Below are positions 16,875 to 25,729 of a stretch of 64,000 bases of DNA, one piece after another (position 1 is the first letter of the stretch; each line of letters starts with the position of its first letter). The DNA comes from an uncultured Parabacteroides sp. (lineage in GTDB: Bacteria; Bacteroidota; Bacteroidia; Bacteroidales; Tannerellaceae), in NCBI GenBank assembly GCA_944325355.1, contig CALUZS010000003.1, positions 124,001 through 188,000 on the forward strand. The letters are read 5' to 3'. Both the position numbers and the translations under genes were made by a program. The notes under the pieces were generated by a model. That model had not been told where the DNA came from. It was given only the letters and a program-made list of their open reading frames with translations, and made no database searches.

Positions 16875-18872
16875 ATGATTGACCAGCCAACAATTGATAG
16901 GATTCTGGATGCTGCGAATATTGTAGACGTAGTATCTGAATTTGTGACCTTGCGGAAAAGGGGGGTGAATTTCGTTGGACTTTGTCCTTTCCATGCCGAT
17001 AAAACGCCATCTTTTTATGTTTCTCCGGCGAAAAATATTTGTAAATGTTTTGCTTGTGGGGAAGGGGGTACCGCTGTTCATTTCATAATGAAACATGAAC
17101 AACTCAATTATTATGACGCTTTGCGTTATCTCGCGAAAAAATATAACATAGAGATTCAGGAAAAGGAACTTACCAATGAAGAAAAACGCATGCAAAGCGA
17201 AAGGGAAAGCTTGTTTATTGTTAACGAGTGGGCGCAAAAATATTTCACAAACTTGTTGCATGAGCATGTGGAAGGACGGAGTGTCGGTCTGAGGTATTTT
17301 GCAGAACGCGGACTTCGGGAGGATACAATCCGTAAATTTCAGTTGGGATATAGTCTTGACCAGCGGGATGCCCTTTTCAAGGAGGCGGTAAAAAGCGGTT
17401 ACAAGAAAGAGTTTTTAGAAAAAAACGGGTTAATCCTTGTCTATGAAAATGGAAATGTGAACGATCGTTTTAGGGGACGTGTCATTTTCCCCGTCCACAC
17501 GTTAAGCGGAAAGGTAGTGGCTTTTGGCGGACGTGTGTTGAAAAAAGATGAGAAAGCTGCCAAGTATGTGAATTCTCCCGAGAGCGAAATCTATCATAAG
17601 AGCAATGAGTTGTATGGATTATACTTCGCCAAGCGGGCGATTGTAAAGGAGGATAAATGTTTCCTTGTTGAGGGATATATGGATGTGATAGGAATGCACC
17701 AGGTTGGAATTGAGAATGTCGTGGCTTCTTCGGGAACGGCGTTGACATCCCCCCAAATCCGTTTAATCCATCGTTTCACCAAAAATATAACGGTTCTGTA
17801 TGATGGCGATGCCGCTGGAATTAAAGCAGCGTTGCGTGGAATAGATATGTTGCTCGAGGAGGGCATGAATATCAAAGTGGTGCTGCTTCCCGACGGGGAA
17901 GATCCGGATTCGTTTGCCCGAAGCCGGAATGCTACTCAGTTTGCCGAGTTTATCCGTCAGAATGAAACGGATTTTATTCGTTTTAAAACTAAACTTTTAT
18001 TGGGTGAAGCCGGCAAAGATCCGATAAAACGTTCCGCTTTGATTTCCGATATAATCCGTTCTATTGCAGTTATTCCCGATAATATAGCACGCTCTGTCTA
18101 TATCCGGGAGTGCAGTGTTATGTTGGAAATTGATGAAAAAGTCATATTGAACGAAGTCAATAAGATTATTTTGTCGAAAGTTGAGAAGTCTGTCAATGGA
18201 ACTTCCCCGGTGAATGCAGGAGTTACGGGAAATGCAGCTCAGACACCTTCGCTTCCGACACAGGAGACGGCAGTGGAGGGAAAAGCATCGGTCTCTCCTT
18301 ACCAAGAGTATGAACTTACATTGCTTCGATATATTGTGCGTTACGGAGAAAGGGTGTTATATCAATATCAGGATGAAGAAACGTCTGAAGAAATTGTTTA
18401 CCATGTTGCCGATTATATCAAGAACGAATTGGAACGGGATGATTTGACTTTTTATACACCTCTTTACCAACAGATAATGGAAGAAGCCGCCGGTAAGTGC
18501 AAGGAATCCGGATTTGTGGCATCAAAATACTTTTTGTCGCATCCGGATCCGGAGGTCAGTTTGCTGACTGCCGATCTTGTCAGCGATAAATACCAGCTGA
18601 GTAAATATCATTTTAAATTCAGGAATCTGGAACAGGAGGAAGATCGTTTGGAGCAGATTATCAACCATGATTTGTATGCGATGAAAGGTGCCTACATACA
18701 GGTGAAACGTAAGGAATTGCAAGCACAGTTGAGAGAAATTCAAGGCAGTGGCAGTGGTGAAAATGGTAATTCCGCAAAACTTATCGAAATAATTAAGCGG
18801 TTGAAAGAACTTGATGAGATAAAAACAGCTTTAAGTAAACAGCTTGGAGAACGAATAGTATTAAAAATGTAA
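16875..18872 (+). CDS. dnaG: DNA primase
   Basis: Makes RNA primers for replication, 665 residues. Seen: the N-terminal zinc-binding domain (CPFHADKTPSFYVSPAKNICKCFACGEGG, with Cys-His-Cys-Cys ligands), the RNA polymerase core with Toprim motifs (CFLVEGYMDVIGMHQVG, and VLYDGDAAGIKAALRG with the acidic metal ligands), and a C-terminal helicase-interacting part after a Pro/Thr-rich linker (about 445-475). The start ATG at 16875 (MIDQPTIDRILDAANIVDVV) is the family start. The ABC exporter genes follow after 15 bases, so they may be co-transcribed. Confidence 0.97.
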   Translation: MIDQPTIDRILDAANIVDVVSEFVTLRKRGVNFVGLCPFHADKTPSFYVSPAKNICKCFACGEGGTAVHFIMKHEQLNYYDALRYLAKKYNIEIQEKELTNEEKRMQSERESLFIVNEWAQKYFTNLLHEHVEGRSVGLRYFAERGLREDTIRKFQLGYSLDQRDALFKEAVKSGYKKEFLEKNGLILVYENGNVNDRFRGRVIFPVHTLSGKVVAFGGRVLKKDEKAAKYVNSPESEIYHKSNELYGLYFAKRAIVKEDKCFLVEGYMDVIGMHQVGIENVVASSGTALTSPQIRLIHRFTKNITVLYDGDAAGIKAALRGIDMLLEEGMNIKVVLLPDGEDPDSFARSRNATQFAEFIRQNETDFIRFKTKLLLGEAGKDPIKRSALISDIIRSIAVIPDNIARSVYIRECSVMLEIDEKVILNEVNKIILSKVEKSVNGTSPVNAGVTGNAAQTPSLPTQETAVEGKASVSPYQEYELTLLRYIVRYGERVLYQYQDEETSEEIVYHVADYIKNELERDDLTFYTPLYQQIMEEAAGKCKESGFVASKYFLSHPDPEVSLLTADLVSDKYQLSKYHFKFRNLEQEEDRLEQIINHDLYAMKGAYIQVKRKELQAQLREIQGSGSGENGNSAKLIEIIKRLKELDEIKTALSKQLGERIVLKM

Positions 18873-18887
18873 AGGAACAAGTTTTTT

Positions 18888-19808
18888 ATGTATTTCTTAG
18901 AGACAGAAGATGTAGTAAAGCAGTATTCGGGACATCTGGCTCTGAATAAAGTGAGCATACATGTACCGGAAGGGAAAATTTTCGGTTTGCTCGGTCCGAA
19001 TGGTGCCGGAAAAACCACATTGATTAGAATCATTAACCGGATTACCGCTCCGGACAGTGGCAAGGTTTTTTTTGATGGTCGCGAGTCTCTTCCTGCGGAT
19101 ATTTACCAAATCGGTTATCTTCCGGAAGAACGTGGTTTGTATAAAAAAATGAAAGTTGGCGAACAGGCAGTTTACCTTGCCCAGTTGAAAGGACTTTCTT
19201 ACCATGAAGCCAATACACGGTTGAAGCATTGGTTTGAAAAGTTTGGAATTATGCCGTGGTGGAACAAGAAGTTGGAAGAGTTGTCGAAAGGTATGCAACA
19301 GAAAGTGCAGTTTGTTACGACCGTCATTCACGAGCCGAAGCTTTTGATATTCGATGAACCGTTTAGTGGCTTTGACCCGGTGAATGCGGAATTGCTGAAA
19401 AAAGAGATACTCGAATTGAAACAGGCGGGGCATACCGTGATATTCTCAACACACAATATGGCTTCGGTGGAGGAAATCTGTGATAATATTGCATTAATCA
19501 ACCATTCCCAAGTGGTTTTGTCGGGAGAAGTGAATGAAATAAAGCAGCGGTATAAAACGAATCTCTACACAATAAAGGTGACGGTTGAAAGCGGTTCGGC
19601 TTATCATGAGCAGGAAAACAAATACTATTCTGTAATCAACATGAAAGAATTTCCGGACGGTTTTGTGATACAGCTGAAAAAGGAACCGGAATTATCCAAC
19701 TCTGAATTGTTGAGATTGCTTTCCTCGCAATTTGAGATAATTCGTTTTGAAGAAGAACTTCCCTCAATGAATGAAATATTTATTAATACCGTATCTCAAT
19801 CAAAATAG
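18888..19808 (+). CDS. ABC-2 type exporter ATP-binding protein (NatA-like)
   Basis: ATPase subunit of an ABC-2 exporter, 306 residues. Seen: Walker A GPNGAGKTT, signature ELSKGMQQKVQ, Walker B KLLIFDEPFSGFDP and switch His in IFSTHNM. A C-terminal domain (about 220-300, DUF4162-like) is typical of NatA-type proteins. It lies 15 bases after dnaG and 8 bases before the permease. In the family NatAB exports Na+, but the substrate here cannot be told. Confidence 0.9.
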   Translation: MYFLETEDVVKQYSGHLALNKVSIHVPEGKIFGLLGPNGAGKTTLIRIINRITAPDSGKVFFDGRESLPADIYQIGYLPEERGLYKKMKVGEQAVYLAQLKGLSYHEANTRLKHWFEKFGIMPWWNKKLEELSKGMQQKVQFVTTVIHEPKLLIFDEPFSGFDPVNAELLKKEILELKQAGHTVIFSTHNMASVEEICDNIALINHSQVVLSGEVNEIKQRYKTNLYTIKVTVESGSAYHEQENKYYSVINMKEFPDGFVIQLKKEPELSNSELLRLLSSQFEIIRFEEELPSMNEIFINTVSQSK

Positions 19809-19816
19809 AAATACAA

Positions 19817-21136
19817 ATGAATAATTTAGGTTTAATAATAAAACGGGAGTATATCCAGCGTGTCAGCAAGAAATCTTTTATTCTGTTGACGTTTTTGACC
19901 CCGTTCCTGTTGGCTGCACTTGTGTTTGTTCCTTTGTGGCTGGCATCTATCAAAAGCGATACAGCGAAAACCGTTGCAGTGTTTGATTCTACTGGAAAGT
20001 ATGCATCACTTTTTAAGGACACGGAAGAGTACCGATACATAGTTCCGGATAAAGATATTGAAGAATATCGCGAGAGCCCGGACAAAGAGGTGTTCGCTTT
20101 TCTGCATATTACCGGGGATTTGTTGTCGAATCCGGCTGCGGCGACCTTGTATTCGGAAAAACAGATTCCGATGGGTCTGAAAAAGGAGGTGGATAATGTT
20201 TTGTCTGATTATTTGAAAGAGGAGAAGTTACAGTCTTTTAACATTCCGAATCTTCAGGAAATAATCAACGAAAGCAATATAAATTTTGATATCAAGACAG
20301 TAAAATGGGGAGAAGACGGTTCGGAACAAAAATCACTCGTTGAAGTTGCTCCGTTAGTTGGCTTAGTCATGACATTGATTATATATATGTTCATCATTAT
20401 GTACGGGGGAATGGTGATGCAGAGCGTTATGGAGGAGAAAACAAACCGGATTGTCGAGGTAATGATTTCATCGGTCAAGCCGTTTGACCTGATGATGGGG
20501 AAAATTATTGCAATCGGTTTTGTGGGTCTGACACAGATGTTCCTTTGGGGAATCTTGTCGACGGTGTTAATCAGTGGGAGTTTGTACCTGTTTGGAGGAG
20601 GAGTAAGTTCCGAGGAGTTGATGGCTGCACAAATGGCAGTACAGAGCGGAGGCGAATTGGCTACCGGACAAACATCGGAGATGGCGTTACAGATACAGGA
20701 GGTACTGAACTCTATTAATCTGAAAGCTATATTATCTTGTTTCATTGTCTATTTTGTGGGTGGATATCTGTTGTATGCGTCCCTTTATTCTGCCATAGGC
20801 GGGTCACTCGACCAGCAGGAAGATGCACAGCAATTCATGACACCTATGATTATATTGATGGTGTTTGCATTGTATGCCGGGATGTACAGCATGGATAATC
20901 CCGACGGTCCGTTGGCGTTCTGGTGTTCTCTTATCCCGTTTACTTCTCCGATAGTGATGATGGTTCGGCTCCCTTACGATGTTCCTATATGGGAATTAGT
21001 TTTGTCCGTAGTGATTTTGTACGTTACTGCAATAGCTATCACTTGGGTATCGGCTCGTATTTATCGGGTGGGGATACTTATGTATGGGAAAAAGCCAAGT
21101 TTAAAGGAAATGTTGAAGTGGTTACGTTACAAATAA
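19817..21136 (+). CDS. ABC-2 type exporter permease (NatB-like)
   Basis: Membrane subunit partnering the ATPase just upstream, 439 residues. Seen: an N-terminal helix (SFILLTFLTPFLLAALVFVPLWLAS), a large extracytoplasmic domain (about 50-175), then a cluster of helices with MVMQSVMEEKTNRIVEVMISSVKPFDLMMGKI, the typical ABC-2 coupling region, and WCSLIPFTSPIVMMVRLPYDVP. About six membrane segments in total. The substrate is unknown. Confidence 0.9.
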   Translation: MNNLGLIIKREYIQRVSKKSFILLTFLTPFLLAALVFVPLWLASIKSDTAKTVAVFDSTGKYASLFKDTEEYRYIVPDKDIEEYRESPDKEVFAFLHITGDLLSNPAAATLYSEKQIPMGLKKEVDNVLSDYLKEEKLQSFNIPNLQEIINESNINFDIKTVKWGEDGSEQKSLVEVAPLVGLVMTLIIYMFIIMYGGMVMQSVMEEKTNRIVEVMISSVKPFDLMMGKIIAIGFVGLTQMFLWGILSTVLISGSLYLFGGGVSSEELMAAQMAVQSGGELATGQTSEMALQIQEVLNSINLKAILSCFIVYFVGGYLLYASLYSAIGGSLDQQEDAQQFMTPMIILMVFALYAGMYSMDNPDGPLAFWCSLIPFTSPIVMMVRLPYDVPIWELVLSVVILYVTAIAITWVSARIYRVGILMYGKKPSLKEMLKWLRYK

Positions 21137-21180
21137 CCAGTTTGTCTTAAAATGGCTATATATATTTATTAATGTATAGG

Positions 21181-21282
21181 TCAAGGCTGTCTCATCTTTT
21201 GCAGGCAGCCTTGATTGTATCTGTCCCATAGAGAAGTTACCTGTTCCCGTTTCAAGATAGTAAGGACGGCTGTCCTTTTTTT
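21181..21282 (+). terminator. Tandem hairpins with terminator after the ABC-2 exporter
   Basis: A first hairpin pairs TCAAGGCTG (21181-21189) with CAGCCTTGA (21206-21214) but has a poor T-run. A second, AAGGAC (21262-21267) with GTCCTT (21272-21277) and a GGCT loop, runs straight into seven T (21276-21282), a normal intrinsic terminator. The rest of the 321-base gap (21137-21457) holds the promoter of the next gene; no other gene is seen in it. Confidence 0.65.
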
Positions 21283-21419
21283 GCAGTTACTATATTTATT
21301 GTTTCAGCCCTTTACGGCTTTTGGATTAACGGACGGTTTTGAATATTCCTGTTTGTATAAAAAACCATAAAAGAGAGTGTTGCCTTGAGTGTGTGCGAAG
21401 TATTGTCCGTATTTTATTT

Positions 21420-21427
21420 TACCTTTG
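21420..21427 (+). promoter_or_regulatory. Promoter -7 element of the hybrid two-component regulator
   Basis: TACCTTTG fits TAnnTTTG and lies 30 bases before the ATG at 21458. The -33 element is not convincing. Confidence 0.5.
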
Positions 21428-21457
21428 TAGGTAAAGATATAAACACTATAATGATAG

Positions 21458-24250
21458 ATGGGGATACGACGACTAATTATTTACCTAATTCCTCTACTGT
21501 TTATCCTTTCTTGTAATCAAAAACCGAAGAAGCGATTGATTGTGGGATTCGCCCAATGTTTTTCAGCTGATGATTGGAGGGACAAAATGGTTCTTGATAT
21601 GCAAACGGAAATTATTGCATATCCGGAGCTGCGCCTTGTTATAAAAAATGCAGACGAGGATCCGGAATTGCAAGCTGAACAAATCCGGGATTTCATTAAG
21701 CAGAAAGTGGACGTGCTCATTATTTCTCCTGTGCATTCGTATGCGATTACCCCTATTGCAGAGGAAGCTTATGATGCAGGAATCCCCACCATTATCCTCA
21801 ATAGGAAAATTAATTCATCCAAATATACAGCATCCATCGGAACGGATAATTACGAGATAGGGAGGAATGCCGCATTATACCTGACAGCACATTTGTCGGA
21901 AAAGCAGCAGCATACCATATTGGAAATAACGGGTTCGCAGGCATCTTCACCTGCAATGGAGCGTCATGAGGGTTTTATTGATGTATTGAAGAATATTCCT
22001 GGTTTTACGATTCGGCAGATAGACGGTAATTGGCGGGCGGAAACCACTGCCCGGAAAGTTTCTTCCCTTCCGGATTTGGATAAAATATCGGCCGTTTATG
22101 CACATAACGACCGGATGGCTCTGGCGGCGAGAGAGGCTATTGCATCGATAGACACAGCCTTGGTAAATAAAATCATGTTTTTGGGTGTAGATGGGCTCCC
22201 CGGAAAAGGAAGCGGAATAGAAGCTGTTGCTACTGGGAAGTTACAGGCATCTTTCATGTATCCGACAGGAGGAGATATTGCAATCCAACTTGCAAATCGG
22301 ATTTTGAAAGGAGAAAAAGTGGGAAAAGATTACCTGCTGACGAGTTCCATCCTTGGAAAAGACAATGCGAATATTTTATATATACAGACAAACAAACTGT
22401 CGGATTACCAGAAACAGATAGATAATTTGCAGAAGCGTTTGGGGTATTTGTCGGAGAAATATTCATTTTTCCGCAATTCTTTGGTGATATTCGCCATTTT
22501 GCTGGTAGTCTTAGCCGCTGCATCTTTCTATATCTATTATATTAGCCGGAAAATATTTCGGAAAAACAAGGAACTGAAGCAGGCATATGAAAAAGTAGAG
22601 CAGCAAAAAGAAGAATTGTCGGATGCAAACCGGAGGATAAACGAGGTGACGGCGCAGAAGTTGCAGTTTTTTACGAATGTCTCTCATGAAGTAAAGACTC
22701 CGTTGACATTGATTTTGGGACCTGTCAATAAGATTTTGCAAGATACGGCAATCGATTCCCGTTTGGCAGAGGACTTGCATATTGTCCGGAAGAATGTGTT
22801 GCGCCTGAAACGGGTCATAGAACAGTTGCTGGATTTCAGAAAGATTGAAGATAATCGGATGACGATGCGTGTTTGTCAGTTCGATTTGATAAAAGTAGTT
22901 GAAGATTCCATGTCCTACTTTAGGAATATGGCGACGGATAACCAGATAAATTATACGTTTGTCTACGATGGCCCGAAGGAACTTCCTTTTTGGGGCGATG
23001 CCGATAAGGTAGAGAAGATTTTGGTTAATTTGCTTTCCAATGCGTTTAAGTTTACTCCCCGTAAAGGTCGTATAACCGTTTCATTAAAGCAGGAAAATAT
23101 GTGGATTACTCTTTCGGTAGAGGATAACGGAAAGGGCATTCTTCCTGAAAATCTTTCTGAAATATTTGAACGTTTTTTTACCGGGAATCAAAGTTATGCT
23201 CCGGGAACGGGGCTTGGGTTACATCTGGCTCGCGAGTTTGTCCAAATGCACAAAGGGCATATTTCCGTTCAGAGCGAGCAAAATGTCCGGACGGTTTTCA
23301 CGGTAGAACTGCCGAACGACAAAAGCATTTATGAGCATTATCCGGAATATACTCCCTCTATCAGCGATGATATTTCGAAAATATCGGTTCTGCCTTTGAG
23401 CAAAGAACAACTTTTGACAGATGAAAAAGTCCAGGAAGTAATTACGAAGAACTATCCATATACGCTGCTTGTCGTTGAAGACGATGCTGATATACGGAAT
23501 TATATCGTAAACGAGTTGTCGAGGAACTTTACGGTTATTGCAATCGAGAACGGGAAGAAAGCCTTGCAGGTATTGCAGGAAGAAAGCATTTCTTTGGTCA
23601 TAAGTGATATATTAATGCCGGAGATGAATGGTTTTGAGCTTTGCCGGCAGGTGAAGTCGAATGTTTTGTACAGCCATATTCCTGTTATCTTGTTGACAGC
23701 CCTGTCGGATAGGGAGCAACAAATGTACGGTTATGTAGAAGGCGCCGATGATTATATTAAGAAACCGTTTGACATCAATTATCTGAAGTTGCGGATTGTC
23801 AAGCTGATTGAAACCAGAATCCATTTGCGTGAACAGCTATTTAAGGAAATGGAGTCGCTAAGATATTCAATTGATTCGGAGGAAACTTTGAAAAAGGCGG
23901 AGAGCACGGATGAGCTTTTCATGCGGAAATTCATTGACTTGATTGAGCAGAATTATCATGACTCGGAATTTAGTATAGAGAAAGGCAGTGGGGAACTTGG
24001 TTTTTCCCGTGTACATTTATATAGGAAGGTTAAGGATTTGTTTAATACAACTCCGATTGATTTCTTGCGTAATTATCGTTTGAAAGTTGCAACGAAGCTG
24101 TTGCAGGAGAAGAACCATACCATTAGTGAGATTGCATATTCAACGGGATTTTCGTCTCCGGCCTATTTTTCTAAATGTTTCAAGTCTTTATATGGGATAA
24201 CGCCAACGGAATATTTGGATAAATTCAATGCGAAAGAGGGGAATAGGTAA
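21458..24250 (+). CDS. Hybrid two-component system with periplasmic sugar-binding domain (fructose-sensor type)
   Basis: One-protein signalling system of 930 residues. In order: a signal or lipoprotein-like N terminus (LLFILSC), a periplasmic sugar-binding domain of the LacI/RbsB fold (about 25-320), one membrane helix (NSLVIFAILLVVLAAASFYIYYI), a histidine kinase with FFTNVSHEVKTPLTL, NLLSNAFKF, DNGKGI and GTGLGL, a receiver domain with LVVEDDAD and phosphoacceptor Asp in LVISDILMPEMNG, and a C-terminal AraC-type DNA-binding domain. The architecture and N-terminal sequence resemble the Bacteroides fructose sensor BT1754, which binds fructose directly. The next gene is a PfkB sugar kinase, which fits. 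No SusC/SusD or glycoside hydrolase locus adjoins it here, so its targets must lie elsewhere or be the kinase. Confidence 0.9.
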   Translation: MGIRRLIIYLIPLLFILSCNQKPKKRLIVGFAQCFSADDWRDKMVLDMQTEIIAYPELRLVIKNADEDPELQAEQIRDFIKQKVDVLIISPVHSYAITPIAEEAYDAGIPTIILNRKINSSKYTASIGTDNYEIGRNAALYLTAHLSEKQQHTILEITGSQASSPAMERHEGFIDVLKNIPGFTIRQIDGNWRAETTARKVSSLPDLDKISAVYAHNDRMALAAREAIASIDTALVNKIMFLGVDGLPGKGSGIEAVATGKLQASFMYPTGGDIAIQLANRILKGEKVGKDYLLTSSILGKDNANILYIQTNKLSDYQKQIDNLQKRLGYLSEKYSFFRNSLVIFAILLVVLAAASFYIYYISRKIFRKNKELKQAYEKVEQQKEELSDANRRINEVTAQKLQFFTNVSHEVKTPLTLILGPVNKILQDTAIDSRLAEDLHIVRKNVLRLKRVIEQLLDFRKIEDNRMTMRVCQFDLIKVVEDSMSYFRNMATDNQINYTFVYDGPKELPFWGDADKVEKILVNLLSNAFKFTPRKGRITVSLKQENMWITLSVEDNGKGILPENLSEIFERFFTGNQSYAPGTGLGLHLAREFVQMHKGHISVQSEQNVRTVFTVELPNDKSIYEHYPEYTPSISDDISKISVLPLSKEQLLTDEKVQEVITKNYPYTLLVVEDDADIRNYIVNELSRNFTVIAIENGKKALQVLQEESISLVISDILMPEMNGFELCRQVKSNVLYSHIPVILLTALSDREQQMYGYVEGADDYIKKPFDINYLKLRIVKLIETRIHLREQLFKEMESLRYSIDSEETLKKAESTDELFMRKFIDLIEQNYHDSEFSIEKGSGELGFSRVHLYRKVKDLFNTTPIDFLRNYRLKVATKLLQEKNHTISEIAYSTGFSSPAYFSKCFKSLYGITPTEYLDKFNAKEGNR

Positions 24251-24364
24251 TACTTATGTAACACAAATATTACATTTTTTATAGTCTCTGCAGAAAATAT
24301 GCATGTTGTAACAAATCTGATATATTTTGTTTCATAAGTTATCATGCAGGTTTGAGCGCTTTTC

Positions 24365-24372
24365 TACTTTTG
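24365..24372 (+). promoter_or_regulatory. Possible promoter -7 element of the sugar kinase
   Basis: TACTTTTG lies 28 bases before the kinase ATG at 24401, after a 114-base gap behind the regulator gene. No well-placed TTTG element is seen, as expected for an activator-dependent promoter, though this is weak evidence. Confidence 0.45.
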
Positions 24373-24400
24373 CATCAGAATCCAAAAGCAAAAAACTGCT

Positions 24401-25300
24401 ATGCAGACGTTACATGGGAAAAATCTTTTAAAAGAGAAGCCTGTTGTTGTCGGAATAGGAGAACTGTTATGGGATCTTCTCCCTTCCGGGAAAAAAGCGG
24501 GTGGAGCGCCGATAAATTTTGTATATCATGCGACCCAACTTGGAGCAGAAGGATATGCTATAAGTTCCGTAGGCGAAGATCTTTTGGGGAATGAGATAAT
24601 AGAAGAACTAAACAAAAACAATATACGATATTTAATAGAACGGGTTCCCTATCCGACAGGAACCGTCAGTGTGGAACTGGACGATAAAGGGATTCCGGTT
24701 TACCAAATCACAAAAGCAGTTGCGTGGGATCATATCAAACCGACGGCAAATGCGATTGATTTAGCGGAACAAGCCGATGCTATTTGTTTTGGGACGCTTG
24801 CCCAACGTAGCAAAGAGTCGCGGGAGACTATCCAATCGATACTCTCATTTGTTTCGGATTCGGCTTATAAGTTCTTTGACATTAACTTGCGTCAAAACTA
24901 TTTTTCCAAGGAGATTGTAGAGGAATCGTTATACTTGGCAAATATTGTGAAGTGTAATAACGAGGAGTTGGATGTTTTATGCGACTTTTTCGGAATTTCT
25001 CCTGCCGGAGACAAAGCTGTCGCTTGGCTCTTGGAAAAATACAATTTGAAAATGTTTGTATTGACTGCAGGTGCTTCTCACAGCACAATCTATACAAAAG
25101 ATGAGGTCTCTACAATAAAAACTCCCAAAGTAGACATAAAGGATACCGTAGGTGCCGGTGATTCGTTTTCCGGTGCTCTGATAGTATCACTGCTTAAAGG
25201 GAAAAGTTTGAAAGAAGCCCATCAGTTTGCTGTGGAGACGGCAGCTTATGTATGTTCAAAGAGCGGAGCTTGGCCCGCTTATGGCAAAGACACAGAATAG
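24401..25300 (+). CDS. PfkB-family sugar kinase, probable fructokinase
   Basis: Phosphorylates a sugar with ATP, 299 residues. Seen: the N-terminal GIGELLWDLLPSGKKAGGAPINF, typical of fructokinases; the second PfkB signature DTVGAGDSFSGALIVSLL with the catalytic Asp; and the ATP-site segment FVLTAGASHSTIYT. The start ATG at 24401 lies 28 bases after a -7 element. Location directly after a fructose-sensor-type regulator supports fructose as substrate, giving fructose-6-phosphate (or -1-phosphate). Confidence 0.85.
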   Translation: MQTLHGKNLLKEKPVVVGIGELLWDLLPSGKKAGGAPINFVYHATQLGAEGYAISSVGEDLLGNEIIEELNKNNIRYLIERVPYPTGTVSVELDDKGIPVYQITKAVAWDHIKPTANAIDLAEQADAICFGTLAQRSKESRETIQSILSFVSDSAYKFFDINLRQNYFSKEIVEESLYLANIVKCNNEELDVLCDFFGISPAGDKAVAWLLEKYNLKMFVLTAGASHSTIYTKDEVSTIKTPKVDIKDTVGAGDSFSGALIVSLLKGKSLKEAHQFAVETAAYVCSKSGAWPAYGKDTE

Positions 25301-25362
25301 CAAGACAAAATACTACACAAGGTTACGTTTTTTTCATATTAGTTAGGCAAAAAGAAAGGTTA

Positions 25363-25425
25363 ATGGTTTTAGGTTTTTAATTAGGTTGATGGTAACGGTT
25401 CGAAGTGATTCGCGCCGTTATTTTT
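25363..25425 (+). ncRNA. Candidate small RNA element with GTGA-loop terminator (second copy)
   Basis: An ATG at 25363 opens a 5-codon frame (MVLGF, stop at 25378-25380). A hairpin follows, TAACGG-TT-CGAA closing a GTGA loop and TTCG-CG-CCGTTA (25393-25420), and then five T and ATG. The start motif ATGGTTTTAG and the GTGA-loop terminator ending in T-run plus ATG match the element at 6799-6865 on the other strand. No clear TAnnTTTG promoter is seen directly upstream, so it could instead be the 3' end of the kinase transcript, which stops at 25300. Confidence 0.45.
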
Positions 25426-25729
25426 ATGTAAATGCTTATCCCTCTCTTAGAAACGCCAAAATTAATCCGGAGGGGATTGCTCTTGTCAAAGTGCAATTAC
25501 CCGGATTTTTTTATATATACATTTCTCTTTTCGTAATTATTTTCCGTTATAATAAGTATGATTATTGGAAGAAATTCCATATATTAGCGCACAGTATAGA
25601 TTGTGTCGGGAATGTTGAGGATTTACAGCTTTTTGTGAAAGCTACTTTTCCTTAGAATGTAGTTCCGGCTTTTTCTCGTAACCCTATACTTAATTGTAAA
25701 CTAAAGTTATTAATCTTTCAAAGACAGAC
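25426..25729. other. Intergenic region before the oxidoreductase gene, no gene recognised
   Basis: About 300 A/T-rich bases between the hairpin terminator and the oxidoreductase ATG. A frame open at 25386-25655 has no recognisable protein sequence and overlaps the hairpin. The last 50 bases presumably hold the promoter of the next gene, but I see no clear consensus. Confidence 0.5.

Noticed and set aside
25386..25655. 89-codon open frame before the oxidoreductase gene
   Set aside because: It overlaps the hairpin terminator, has no start signal and no recognisable domain.
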